A stretch of DNA of 64,000 nt, taken from the NCBI RefSeq assembly GCF_000218685.1, contig NW_006763294.1, forward strand, positions 1,105,130 to 1,169,129. The letters are read 5' to 3'. The notes beneath the pieces were generated by a model. That model saw only the letters and a list, made by a program, of their open reading frames with translations, did not search any database and had not been told where the DNA came from. The translations under genes and the position numbers were made by a program. The stretch comes from Serpula lacrymans var. lacrymans S7.9. Lineage: Eukaryota; Basidiomycota; Agaricomycetes; Boletales; Serpulaceae. This document shows positions 34,023-46,113 of the stretch, piece by piece (positions within the stretch are counted from its first letter, which is position 1; every line of letters begins with the position of its first letter).

Positions 34023-35168
34023 TCATGAGAAAACAGTGTCGAGTGAAGATGCCATGAGAAATTTACCACTAGGAATGTGGGTTTCTTCCCTAACAGCGAG
34101 TAATTCTTCTGTATATTCTGGTTTTATAAATGGCTTTACATCTTCTTCTTCCTTGACTTCAAATGATTGCAAAAATAGCTGCGCAGCATTTTCTAATCTG
34201 CGATTAGTCTCGAAAGTTAATGCCAGGTGTGCGTCTTGATACAAACCTTCTTCGTAAGGATCTCCTTTCTGCACTAACAAGGCTTTCTCCTCTGCCTCTT
34301 GTTCCTCAGGATCTGGCTTGATGAAAATACCTTCTTCTTTTACCTCCACCTCCACCTTTACAGGCTCTTCCGGCTCGGGTATGGGGTCGTTAGGGTAAAT
34401 AGAGTGGGCAGGATGGTGAGCGGGTGGTTCATACGGATGATACACAGGCTGATGAGAACAGTTTCAACCTGACAATTGCATGAGACGAAGACGCAACGTA
34501 CTTCAGGCGTGGGACTAGGTTCGGGAGGGATGGGAATAGGGAGAATGAGATTTCGAATATTCCCAACTTTACTCAATTCTATCCAATTTGGTCTGGGATA
34601 AGGTGATTTAGCAGGGACCTTCTCGCCATGGGGTAACTCAGGTCGGGGGTAATATTCAGTCCAGTTGTCTGCATATGTGATAAATGCAGACAATATGCGA
34701 GTAAATAAATTGCTCACGATTTGCGGGGTCGCCATTGTTCCGAAAGTTGTACTCGAATATGCAGGAAGCTTTGGGGTCTTCAGGTGACCCTTTCCAATTC
34801 AGCGTTATGGCTGCCCATCTATGCTCTCCAAGAAGGGGTGTAATTGTTGTGCCTTTTGGCAATTGTACGATCACTTCATCTCGCTATTTGTCAGAAAATA
34901 ACTATCAGCGAAAAGGAGAAGGAGAAGGACGAATGAATTGTTTCGTGAAGCTCACTGTAGTCATCATATACACACACTCCACTATCGTGTTTTGCCTGAA
35001 CTTGGAGTCCTTGGCCTCTTTCAGCATAAATCGAACCCAAGCTCCCAGTCTGTCAATGTCGCTAGTTTTGCGCTCCTTGCTATTCCGATGCACCCCCCAT
35101 GGGCATACAATCACGACATACGTTGCATCTGCAGTGTTCGGGTCATAAGGCGGCCCCTTCTTTGGCAT
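34023..35168 (-). CDS. Unrecognised 323-residue protein
   Basis: Four exons (35168-34956, 34883-34718, 34668-34502, 34448-34023) close exactly in phase. The N-terminal 150 residues look folded (ADATYVVIVCPWGV, DIDRLGAWVRFMLKEA, TPLLGEHRWAAITLNW, CIFEYNFRNNGD), with alternating strands. A Pro-rich linker follows (PIPIPPEPSPTPE, PPAHHPAHS), then a Glu/Lys-rich helical tail (EVEVKEEGIFIKPDPEEQEAEE). The frame upstream of the MPKKGPPYD start is open to 35441 but reads through GT-rich sequence and is not included. I recognise no family. It could be a lineage-restricted protein. Confidence 0.65.
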
Positions 35169-36116
35169 GAACGCTACTGGTATATAATTTGCGAGTGTGA
35201 GTGTCTGATTTGAAAGAACGTATCTGTATGTGCGGAAAGATAAGGGAGCAGGGTATAAGGCAAGTGAAGCATCGTGTAGATCCTGGTGGGTCCTGCCACA
35301 GTCACGGTGGCCTTCCTTTTCCCGCAACGCGGCAGTCTGCAATGTGAATGCTGTAACCTCCCGACCTTGTTCTCTCTTTGAATTCTGGTTGTCAATTACT
35401 GTATGAATGAATGAACCAAATCGTGGCATAACGTCCTTCATCTATCATGATCTATGTCGTCGTGAACATGCATGAAGACCGACCGTTTGGCTATCAGCGT
35501 CATCGAAATCAGAAAGGCGTTCAAGTTGCTATGAGCGTGATAAGGAAGACAAAAGGTTCCTCAAGAAAAGTCAAAAGAAAGCAGTGACAGTGTGTATGTT
35601 TTCGTTCGATTTCGAACTAGAGACTGAATTAATATTTCTAAACGAAAACAATATAACCTATAGCTATTGTCGCCGACGATTTCTTCACTGAGTACCACTA
35701 AAGTACTATGCTAGTTCTACTCATTACATCAAGTTCAGTCACGGCTCAGTAGATTACAGGCTTTCCTAACTATAGAGAGTCGATAATGTGTGCTGTATTT
35801 TTCAAGTAAACATCCATGTAGAGAGTAGAAAGTTATATTCAGACAGGTCACATCGCGGCACTGTTGGCAATTATTTAATTCTTGCCAGTGTGCGTTTAAA
35901 TACTGTGATGTCATCTCGACGCCTTCAGTGTAGCAATCCAGGTCTATACCCGGTAGTAAATCACCCCACTCGGGCACTTCCTGTGAATGATCGTAGTAAC
36001 AAAGCCCATGTGGACTTCAGGAATGGACTCTGGGCGGTTCATATCTACAGACGACACAAGGAACGGTTTAAATATGCTCGTCGAACAAGATATACGAACG
36101 TACCATAGCCCATAAA
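35169..36116. other. Intergenic region with a doubtful small frame
   Basis: 948 bp between two minus-strand genes. A minus-strand frame at 35735-35977 (80 codons, EWGDLLPGIDLDCY, six Cys) is preceded by an acceptor-like cag and could be the last exon of a small gene, but no first exon could be fixed. Confidence 0.35.
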
Positions 36117-37363
36117 CTATCCCATTTTGAGTCGCATTGATCCCTTAGACGAACCTACATTTCCACCAAGGCTCTTCCACCACTGGGACTTTTCTCCAGG
36201 GCTTGAGCTGCGGATTTTATTACTGCGCTTCACTACCGTAGACAACCCCGAGCTGACACCCTTTCTACCGCCTCCAGGAAATGTCTTGCTTTCGGCTTTA
36301 TTTACGACCTCTTTTGAAGTGGAATGCTCCAAGTCGTCGGTCTCTTCCGAGTGCTTGCGCTTCTTGGACGTTACGCTGCTATCCTCCGCATTTACAGAAA
36401 GTGGTCTCGATCCTTTTTCCCACTCTTTCCGATGTATCCTGAATACAGCCATGGTGGCTCTCGCATCAGTTACCTATAGCCCATATGAGGACTCATACTG
36501 TAATAAGGTAATTCGAACGAAACGCACACTGGAGTGTTCACCACCTTGGATAGTAACGCCAACTTCCTGTTTTACAAGATTCCGGAGAGCGGGGCGATTG
36601 GTATTCATAACCTTGAACTTGCTGGCATACTGCTGAGTATCACGAGTTATATGTCTGGAATGTGACAACAACAGAACCTAGTAGACCGTCAGTCCAATGT
36701 CCCCGCTACTTGTAAATCGAAATCTCATCTTCCGACCTTGAGATCATTGTGTACGGCATGCCCAACTAGTATTCGGTCCTTCAATAACTCAGCGACCTTT
36801 TTTTGTATTTCTTGAAAGGGTTTGGCTTTGCAATAAAAGAGTATCAGCGAGCGCCATTTTCTTGCGACGTGGTTCATACCTTTGACCATATCGGCTGGAC
36901 GGATGCCACTCCATTGAGTGCGATAATCGACAACACGTTCTCGTTGTCGCACAAACTCATCTAATTGAACTGCACCGTAATAGTTTACGAGACTGACACG
37001 TGCAAGGGAAGATTCTTCTCCATCAGTGCCTACACCAACCATTTCGCAATCGAGCGCAAGGTATTTTCCCGGACTTGAAGCAACAGTATAAGAAACGAGT
37101 TCGTCTGATATTAATATAGAGAATACGTACGCTTGCTGCGCAGATGTATATTCAAGTTGACCAAGGACCATTTTACGCAGGTTTGCGATAGATTCTCCGT
37201 TTCTCATTTCCCGGGTTTCAACATCTGGTAATTCTTCTTCAACCTTCGACACCGTGTACCCTCGAGGAAAAGACGCTGACGTCGATCCCACAGACGTGGC
37301 GAAAGATGTAACTAGCGTAGAAGACGATGTTGCATGATTCAGTTTTCTACGCTTACGCGACAT
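36117..37363 (-). CDS. REX4: RNA exonuclease 4 (DEDDh family)
   Basis: A 3'-5' exonuclease of the REXO4/Rex4 group, acting in the nucleolus in pre-rRNA processing. Five exons (37363-37131, 37073-36880, 36825-36737, 36677-36528, 36473-36117) close in phase to 340 residues. The catalytic set is complete: DCEMVG near 86-91 (Asp and Glu), HAVHNDLK near 165-172 (Asp), and HSSVTDARATM near 220-228 (His and final Asp). The conserved LARVSLVNYYG and DYRTQWSGI stretches are also seen. The N-terminus starts MSRKRRKLN, a likely nuclear localisation signal, and the C-terminus is a Ser/Lys-rich basic tail. The first two introns (57 and 54 nt) are multiples of three without stops, so retention isoforms would stay in frame. 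Confidence 0.92.
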
Positions 37364-37851
37364 GGCATCATTGATGTTCTTAGAACCAGCTGAAAGTTTC
37401 TATGCGATAATTGGTTTTTCAGTTCATCCCTTTTCGAGTACTTGTAAGCGCACCTTTTGTAGAGCAAGCCAGTTCGATGAAGGATTCGCATTGGCACTCT
37501 TCTGTGAGCTCCTCTTGGGCATAACGGATGTGATTTTGATGTCGCGGTCAACTAAAACTGGGTCACCAAGCGAAAAGTGGTTGAACAATTAGATGTCCGG
37601 ATGATCCTTGCGTTTTTCCTGTATAAATATGACTTCGATGGATCCGTGGATCTCTATTAACGGTGGTTAGAACGTTAACTATCTTTGCTCTGGGCAGTGG
37701 CAACAAAATCGCGTGACCAAAGTAAAGGCGTGAGTATTTTGTTGATCACGTCAGTCGCATGCAAGTTGTCTTTCAGATATGCGAAGAGAGATGCAGTGTT
37801 CAGTCCTTTCTTGCGTTTTAACCCTCCTGGACTTGCGTGTCACCTATACTC
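37364..37851. other. Divergent promoter region, REX4 / mitochondrial carrier
   Basis: 488 bp between divergent start codons. A tataaata at about 37621 points toward the carrier. No exon is seen. Confidence 0.4.
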
Positions 37852-39487
37852 ATGTCGGACAAAGCGTCAGTGACCTATATCTCGACTTTCAATGAATTAC
37901 TGGCAGGAAGCGTCGGGGGTGCATCCCAAGTCCTGGTAGGACAGCCACTCGATACAGTCAAGACACGAGCACAGATCGCACCGAGTTCAGTGTTTTCTTT
38001 TCATCTTTTTTGTTTGTTTTGCGCTTTCTAATTTCATCATATATAGAGGGCATGTTTGTGAGTCTTTGCATCCATGTCTCTATGGCTTCCTGGCGTATTA
38101 AATCGGCAAATTATCTAAGAAAGGACCCATGGATATCTTGATGCAGACTGTACGAAAGGAAGGATTTTTCGCGTTATATAAAGGTATATAGATCATTGGC
38201 AGTGTAGTTCCATGTTCAAACACTTGATCATAGGAATGGCCAGTCCTCTCATAGGAATTGCTGGGGTTAACTCTTTGTTATTCGCTTCGTACGCGTTTTC
38301 AAAAAGAATTATTTCGCCATTCCCCCAACTATCTCTTAAGGAGACCGCTGCAGCTGGTGCCATGGCAGGCGCAGCCAACACCATTCTTGCGAGCCCAGGC
38401 GCGTATACAATCTTTCATGTATAGCATAGCCTAACCTATAGCCTTGTCAAATTCAGTGGAGATGTTCAAGGTGCGTATGCAGGGGCAGTACGGTGCGGCA
38501 ACCGATAAACGCCTACGAGCTGTCGTGACGGAAATGTGGTCAGAATGGGGTTTTAGAAAGGGCATCATGCGCGGCTTTTGGGTATGTGATGTCTACCCAT
38601 TGTCTGGAGTGCACTTTAAATTTCCATCTTCAAGGTCACTTTTGCAAGAGAGATTCCTGCTTATGCCGGGTGCGTGCAACCAGAAAACTGGCGTGGAATG
38701 TCATGACTGATTTGACTTTAGTTTTTACACAGGTGACCTCATTTCGATGTTCAGAAAGGATGCCTGCAGTTCGCCAACTAACTACTTTGTCTTCAACATT
38801 AATAAGCATATGAATACTCGAAACGTCAATTCCAGAAAAGATATGGCGAACAGGTTCCAGTGTGGGCATTATTGGCCAGTGGGTCAACCGGAGGAGTATG
38901 TGGATTATCAACTTTTTGTCATCTACTTCTGATGATATCAACATCAGATAGCATACTGGACGGCATGTTATCCGCTAGGTTAGTCACGTCCTACTGCCTT
39001 ACTCCCTATGAGTCGTGTAATTTACGTCGATTTTCAGATGTGGCTAAGTCTAGGGTACAATTACGTCCAATACCACCCAGCGGGACGCCTGTGCAGTATA
39101 TTGCAAACGAGCTTAGAGCAATAATAGGGGAGTCAGGCTTGTGAGTATCCGCCTTCCTTGGGACATAAGCGACTCTCATGCTGTTACATTTGTAGCGCGG
39201 GGCTCTACCGCGGATTAACGCCTTCATGTGAGTAACTAGCTTGAATTAGATAAAAGGGATACTTATTCCCGTATCACATGCGACTTGACAGTATTGAGAA
39301 GGTAATTGAAAATGGCCTCTCTGAGAGCTTTTGATATCTAATGAAACTACCTGCTTTAGTATACCTGCTGCCGCCAGCACGTTTGCAGCTTTCGAGATAA
39401 CGCGAGGTGAGTTCTTATTGCATATATGCTGTATAGATGTATATTGAGAACCTTCCAGAATTCCTACGGGAATCAACAGGCGTGTGA
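37852..39487 (+). CDS. Mitochondrial carrier (SLC25 family, carnitine/YMC-like)
   Basis: An inner-membrane solute carrier built of three repeats. The exons I can support are 37852-37984, 38047-38057, 38120-38183, 38234-38398, 38457-38581, 38635-38669, one uncertain exon starting at 38722, then 38836-38895, 38948-38978, 39038-39140, 39196-39227, 39292-39301, 39360-39406 and 39459-39487. The first two repeat signatures are GQPLDTVKTRAQ and ASPVEMFKVRMQ; the third is CYPLDVAKSRVQ. Each is the P-x-[DE]-x-x-[KR]-x-[RK] motif. Two exons are 11 and 10 nt. The intron after 38398 would use a GC donor. Between 38722 and 38835 I could not find a splice that keeps frame, so either an unusual intron or a real frameshift is present. 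The family call is firm; the exact substrate is not. Confidence 0.75.
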
Positions 39488-39728
39488 ACGGACTACTACC
39501 GACGCATGCAGCGACACAACATTTGGTATATCATGCACATACTTTAACTGCGGAAGTGTTTCCAAATCATCCTTAAACGCGAAACTAAGGATACGCCCGT
39601 ATGGTGTAGTACGTGTACTGTATCAAAGTGGAAACTATTATATTTCTTCCACAACCTGATCGAAAACAACTGATGCGGGCCCCCTATGCACAAAAGTTAA
39701 TAGAACCTAATATGGACTGTATCTTGGC

Positions 39729-42056
39729 TCACCTCTGCTCTTCACCCTGGAGAAAGCGAGAGTCAGGAGATGAAGGGCAGTATTTCAAAAGTACTCACGT
39801 CTGCAACCCAACTTATCTGCGCTTTTAGTTCTGTAAGTCCAAACATGAGAATAATACTGAACTCTTGGCGATAAAACTGTAGTCCTGCAAATCCTTTTTG
39901 CGGACTGAGGTTTTTTGACACTTTTGAAGTGTCCGCTCTCACAGTGCACAGAGTCGAAAACATTGCTATGGAAGGTTAGCCCGTACGATCAATCATGCGT
40001 AAGGCACGACCCACCAGGCTCCGTATCAGTCCACCGGGGACTCAGTGCCTCTCCTCTGTAGCAGACAATCTCCGTGGCGATATTATTGCATGAAGTCACT
40101 TCGGTGGATTCCGTAATGAATGCTTTCCGGAATTCTTTACTCTCCGATACTCGCGTTCCCTAAAGCAACGAATAAGCAGGGAACCTCTATCAGAAACACA
40201 CTGCGGTTCGTTACCTTCGTCAAAATAGAGCTAAATGCATGAGGAATGACCATCCTTCCTGAAGGACGCGGTATAGCCATATTAGAGCGAAGCATGTGCT
40301 GCGAATTATGCTTATCGAATTCGATTGAACATCTTGTGCCGTATGTGAATCTTGCTATGCGTGCCGAAACACGGTGGTCCAGATAGAATGACACAGCTCC
40401 ATCTGCGACTGCTTTGTTCCTGGAGGTGGAATTAGCTTGATGTGGCTCGCTTTGTAACAGTATCTGCTCACGTATGACTGTCTGGTCGACAGAACATCAA
40501 ATTCAAGGGCTGGATATGGGCCTGCAGCCTTGAGAACAACCAGTCACTCGCTGCGAACCCTCCCACCAAGAAAATCGCCTATCATACTACGCCGTCACTA
40601 GCAGGAAAGTCACAAAGGGAGACAACATACATCAATGGGCTTTGTTGCACTTCGACGTTGTTGCTCGATGGCATTTATTATGGCTGTAACGGAAGGTTCA
40701 AATAACGTCGCCACGTCCGCTCTGACAACTCGTCAGCGATGGCCCTCATAGTAATCGATTGTACTCACCCAGGCAGCTTTAGTTGACCAGAACGGATGTT
40801 GAACGCGAGGTCTTTGTCGCGCACTGTGCCAAATCGAATGTAAGATGGCTCGGAGGGATTGTTGAATCTGAGTTTTGTGGTTTTATCAAATTCTCCTGTC
40901 ATCTGATTGATATCCTCTATGCTTCCGAATTTTGATCCACGGAGTTTTTCTTAGGTATCACGTACGAATGATCTAGTCAGTGCCATCTAACGAGGAGACT
41001 GTGTGGCAGTACCTTGCAGGTATCCACGAGCTCGACGGCTCACGAACACGGATCCTTGCAAACGACCTGGAAACGTAGGAATGAGCTTCATTAAAACGGC
41101 TTGTGTTGGACTTTACATTCTGCAGGCGCTATCTCTTCGAACGAGACTGGTGACATCGTCATATAGTAAGCACTGACATCGATAGTTCCTCCTCCTGCAT
41201 CAACGATAATAACACCTTGATTATCCTAATAGAATGGTTTTTATCATAGGCTTTCGTAAATAAAACTCAAGCTCACCTTCATAGCATCAGCTGCGAGGTT
41301 ACTTCCGATGCAGAAATGAAGGCTTGCTTCGCCTTCTGTAACCAGCTGGATTTTGTCTTGCCCATCAGGTGTGTCCGGGACAAGTCCTGCAAGGACTGCA
41401 GCGCGCCGTATCTGGCTTTGCTGAGCACCTTCCCATCCATTGGGATGACTCAAAACGAAGTCAATGTTAGTTTTGATAGATTCCCACATATCAGGACCGT
41501 TGGCGTGTGTCTCTTTGATGTAATTCTCCGCACATTGAAAGAGGTATCTCATAAAATCTGCCAGGACTTGGACGGCAGTTTTATTCGGAGGGAGAGGTGG
41601 GATGTCATGGTCGCTGACATGAGACGAAGTCATATTCCGTGGACGTAAATGAAGTTTCCACCTACGGGTGGTAAAATTGTCAACGTCCCATCCTCTGTGT
41701 AATAAAACTCATTACCCCACCATTCCAGTTTTTTCCAGTCTTCGTCTTCTGCCCTTTCAATAACACTTTCTTGAAGAGCCTCGCCGCCAATAGCGACAGG
41801 TACTCCCTCGTTATCATAGTATATAATTGATGGTATTTTACAGTCCCCACCGACATGGTCCTGAGCAGGGAATCTAAAACAAGATGAGGCGCAGGGAGGA
41901 TGCCCTTGTGATACTTACGTACCGTGTTACGCCCTGGATGATAGGGATATCACCCGGATCCAAAAAACAATATGATATCCCGCTGTATGTTGTTCCAACA
42001 TCAAAAGCCAATACAAGTTTTCTGGAGTGGCCTTGGTACGGTTGTCTCAAAGGCAT
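39729..42056 (-). CDS. HSPA12-like Hsp70-family ATPase, copy 1
   Basis: Twelve exons from 42056 to 39729 close in phase to 582 residues; the first three are 42056-41923, 41873-41721 and 41661-41277. The actin/Hsp70 nucleotide fold is clear: phosphate-1 loop FDVGTTYSG near residue 20, phosphate-2 loop VDAGGGTID, and the adenosine loop LVGGFAASDWLFS. A shortened C-terminal region without a classical substrate-binding lid follows, which fits the HSPA12-like group expanded in mushroom-forming fungi. It ends with the short 18-nt exon encoding GEEQR. It is paralogous to the gene at 46114-48463; eight consecutive exons have identical lengths. Compared with that copy it has one extra intron after DAMK and lacks an 18-residue stretch there. 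Client proteins are unknown. Confidence 0.88.
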
Positions 42057-42862
42057 TGTAGGAAAAAGTTTAGCGAATGGTTAGTTTGCGCACAGCTACA
42101 AAATCAGTTTATATGCAAGTTTGTGAGTGTGCAGATCAGCCATTACTCCATGCAATGGCCTGGGTCCCATAGGTCACCGTGATCAGCACCACTCCAACGC
42201 TGCCGCAGTAGAGGGGTGACCGAGGACTTGATATAGTAATGAACAGGCTGGAAGCAACGAGGCCGATACAGAGGAAGGCAGCTGGCACTGAGGTTGAACA
42301 TGAGGCATGTGTTCTGTGATTATCCTCGAGACAGCCTCGAGATACTGAATTATGCCACGACCTAAGCTCGCTTACTCCTCATGCCTTTATCGATATCCCC
42401 TATAGAAACGGCGCCCTAATTTATCTGTGCACACCTACACCCACACAAGTCAATATCACGACAATCCCATGTTTCCTTTATTGCGTTGGCGTTCTGTTTG
42501 ACGAGGAAATGAAATTAGATGACTCGATGATAGGTGACTCGGAATAAAGGTCCTGCCAATGGACGCGTTGATATCACGTGAGGAAAAGCAATCACCAAAA
42601 TCAACAATCGGTCACCCAAGTCCGCGAATGGCGAAGTTGCCTGAAATTCATTCATACTGCAACGAGAACATAATAGAGTTATTCGATATCCGATTTTCAG
42701 GTATTGCCCAACGCGTAAGCACGCGACTTCAAGTTGCGTAGTATACAAGTTATCAAAGGTACCTCGAAAAAGTGAAAGTGGAGTAGAACGTACAAATTTT
42801 GATACTGAAACGCCTGATCAATGCGTAATATAGGAGGCTCTCCCTGGCCTAACCCAGAGGCT
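42057..42862. other. Intergenic region between Hsp70 copy 1 and the P450
   Basis: 806 bp with the promoter of Hsp70 copy 1 and the 3' flank of the P450. Short frames at 42515-42748 and 42559-42741 are unsupported. Confidence 0.4.
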
Positions 42863-45172
42863 TTACTCGCCACGCGAGGCAACTGACACCCTCAAAGGCA
42901 ACTGTACCCCATTCTCCAGCTCACCTTCTAAGGTTGGTAACATTACCATGCAGGCCTCACGTCGAATCTTATCCGACTTGTCCGTTAATGAGAATTCAAA
43001 ATTACCGACAAGCTCAACAAGAAAAGCCTGACATTCGATGACACTTTGGAAACAGAGGATCATTCAGCTCCTAAATCGTCAAGAATGCATCGTCATCACT
43101 CACGCGAATCGCCAACCGATACAGGATCGGATTCCACCTGAGAATGTCATTCTAGGAGACACAAATTAGCCTGTATAGCCAAAGGAGGGGTAAAACGTGA
43201 CGTCAAAACCGTCGGTCTTACAGATTCCCGTATACACCAATCGAGGCCCCTTTCTTTCCATCAGAAGGTTTCAGCCACCGTTCTGGATCGAAGACGTCTG
43301 CATCCTCGCCCCAGATATTCTTATCTCTAGATCAACATATGAGTACTTTTCACCATATTGTATACAGAATAACTGACCTATTATAGCCTACAACAGAACC
43401 CACGATACGAGTGCCTTTTGGGATCGGTACTTCATGGATAACCTTCCCCGAATTCGTCGTAATAGGGCGAGATAGAGGTAAAACGTCATCTTTGGTGGCA
43501 TACCTATGACTATGGTAGGCTACAGGGTGAACTCGAAGGACTTCCTGAAAGGGCCAGGAAACAATTTCAGCTGTACGTAACAGCGCAACAGTACGGATAA
43601 CAAACCTTCATGAAAGCGGTAGTATACGGCATAGCATTAAAATCGGCGGTCGTAAACTGAGAGTCGCCATGGCCATGTACTGCTAGTTCTGTAGCTCTGA
43701 TCTCTTCACGGAGCTTGTTCTGTACCTTGGGATCTCTGGCAAGTTCCCAGAGCGCGAAGCTCAATGTATTAGACGTTGTCTCATGGCCGGCAAACAAGAT
43801 CGTGCTACGGAGAGAGTTAATTGATCATGAAACGACTAGGATGAAATATTCGCAATGCCTACCACACCTGTGCGAACACTTCCGGTTCGGTCAACTTCGT
43901 CTTCGCGTTTTCAGCCATGTTCGCTTTAACTGAAAACCCATTAGATCGGACCACTCATGTGTATACCCAGGAAACACACTCAAAAGACTGAAGAGGTCAC
44001 GGCCGCCCTTTCCTTGAAGAAGAGTTTCTGCCTTTTCTTCTACAAGTCGTTTTGCGAGGTCCGTTGCTACATTGTTCACCTCGCGTATACGACCAAAGCG
44101 CGGCCCAGGTGCATGATCGGCAAGGTAGTCCACCATTGGCTTAGGAAAGTACTTCGAAAATGCCTGAAAAAATATTGATCCTGACGATGGTGATCCGAAA
44201 ATGTAAGACCTGTAAAAATATATAATTGGAGTGAGCCAAACAAAAACAATGTGAATCCACTGACAAGCAACTGCTATAGGTTTTGGCCAACTGGTTGTTA
44301 TTGTCGTCGACAGAACCAAATTTGTAGTCAAACGCAGCTTGTGTATCACAATATACATGAATACTGCAATCTGGGTTAGTATGTGCACCCTCACCTTCTC
44401 CAATGGCATCCAAGGTAGCCCGAGATAACCATGCAGGAATATTCAAATCCACGGATTGAGTATCAGCGCCGTCGAGCAAATCGGTCCATCTCGCCGTCAA
44501 CTTCAGAGGCTCACGATTAGACATGTAAAGATACTGAGGACTTGTTGAACATACTGATTCAGCACAGGCCTTGAATACAGACAATAAGGCTTTGGACTCA
44601 GGACCTCCAAAACCTGGCAACATTACCTTCCGCTGCCTTCGATGATCTTCGCCTAAGGAAGGTTGGTACACAAATACCATATCGTTCTACAAAAAACCTA
44701 CCATCTGCCCAAAGGAGTCCATGTCCAGTCATCAACCGTGAAACTATACGGCGTTCAGGCTGCTTTAAGAAGTTATAGCCTGATGTTTGGTAGATATATT
44801 GGAGGGCTTTGGCATCTGATATCAGTAACGCATCCTCCTGCAATTCGGCGAGTTATGATCGATGGTGGCGATAACCATATACTAGGTGCTTACGCCGATT
44901 ATGCCTTTAAGATGGATAACGCCTCCGTATAAATCTTGCCACTTAAATTCAACCGTTCCCACTCGACTTTGGTAGAGCTCGCGCAGATGTCCTGGAAATT
45001 TCTGTTAAAGGAATGCAATACAACAGACGATTCTCCTGGTATACATACCAAATATGAACGACAGAGACTTAGGGCCCGGCACATCCGCAAGCGAGATGCG
45101 GGTGTAACGATGATAAATTCCAGAAAGTAGGGCACAGACAAGGAGACCTGCTGATAACGTTAAAAGGTCCAT
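42863..45172 (-). CDS. Cytochrome P450 monooxygenase
   Basis: A microsomal haem-thiolate monooxygenase. Twelve exons (45172-45049, 44991-44894, 44837-44702, 44652-44395, 44337-44265, 44209-43980, 43929-43866, 43804-43606, 43544-43378, 43326-43222, 43151-43104, 43043-42863) close in phase to 560 residues. The N-terminal anchor is [18 protein letters not shown], followed by a proline hinge. The I-helix reads AGHETTSNT, the K-helix EVLR, and the PERF-type segment FDPERW. The haem loop [10 protein letters not shown] puts the ligand Cys near residue 495. Exon 4 contains a possible 45-nt in-frame intron (44510-44554), which would shorten the protein by 15. A tatataagg sequence lies about 35 bp upstream of the ATG. 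The substrate is unknown; it stands alone, not in a recognisable biosynthetic cluster. Confidence 0.92.
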
Positions 45173-46113
45173 CTTTGAAGCTTCATGGTCGAAACCTCGT
45201 GTCCTTATATACGGTGAGAGTGATAAGAAACTTAGACCATGATACCATATAGGCTTTCCATCTTCTAGGTGATTATAACTGCGCCGTAATTCTTCTCCAA
45301 CAGGAACCGATTCAATCGGGCAAAAGTACAAGCTTGGGTGATGACAAGGCCCCCTAGTATGGACATTAACGTGGTAAGAATGTACATACGCCAAAGAAGT
45401 AAACACCTCACGCATCTTGCAACCATTCGAAAGATGACTTTCATATATCAACTTGAGTTTTTCGGTTCATGATTGAACGTAATGTCCTTTCCGACAACTA
45501 TATCACCTTACTCACCGTGAACTATCGATCGCTACACTTACATATCATGTACCATTTATGACGGATTCCAGAAGATAGCCGGGGCCTTCTGACAGACTGA
45601 TACGCCATCTGCATTGTCTGGATTAAACAGTCTATTCATGGTCTCATGGTACAAGAGAAACCTTCTATTGACAATATGACTTACTAGTTGCTAACGAGAC
45701 AAGTTACTCGTGGGAGAACAAATGGATCGTAATCAGAAACTCGAATTCTAGAGTTCCTATATACTGTAGAAATGAAGTGGCCCAAGGTAATATGGTCAAG
45801 TTGGTATTTATGCGCCTGTGATGACAGTCCTTAACAGAGATCGACTCGGTTATCACAAGCATCCGGATTCCGATTAGGGAGGCACGTGCCCGAGGACCGC
45901 CGAGGTAGATTATCGTGATTTCACACCAGTCCGATGGTGCTATAAGCAGTCAATGCTATTGCATAGCATAATATGAGGTACTCCCATCATCTCACAAAAT
46001 CTACGTCTCAGACTCTAGGCGTGAACTTCCTCCACTTCTTCGTCGTATACGATAACACCAGGGCTCCTGGATTATTTATCTGTAAGTTTATCTCATGATC
46101 ATATAGATGGACA
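45173..46113. other. Intergenic region between the P450 and Hsp70 copy 2
   Basis: 941 bp with no reading frame of useful length on either strand. The P450 promoter is at its left end. Confidence 0.45.

Noticed and set aside
35169..35441. N-terminal extension of the unrecognised 323-residue protein
   Set aside because: The frame is open but its composition is unlike the rest of the protein; the MPKK start at 35168 gives a compact model.
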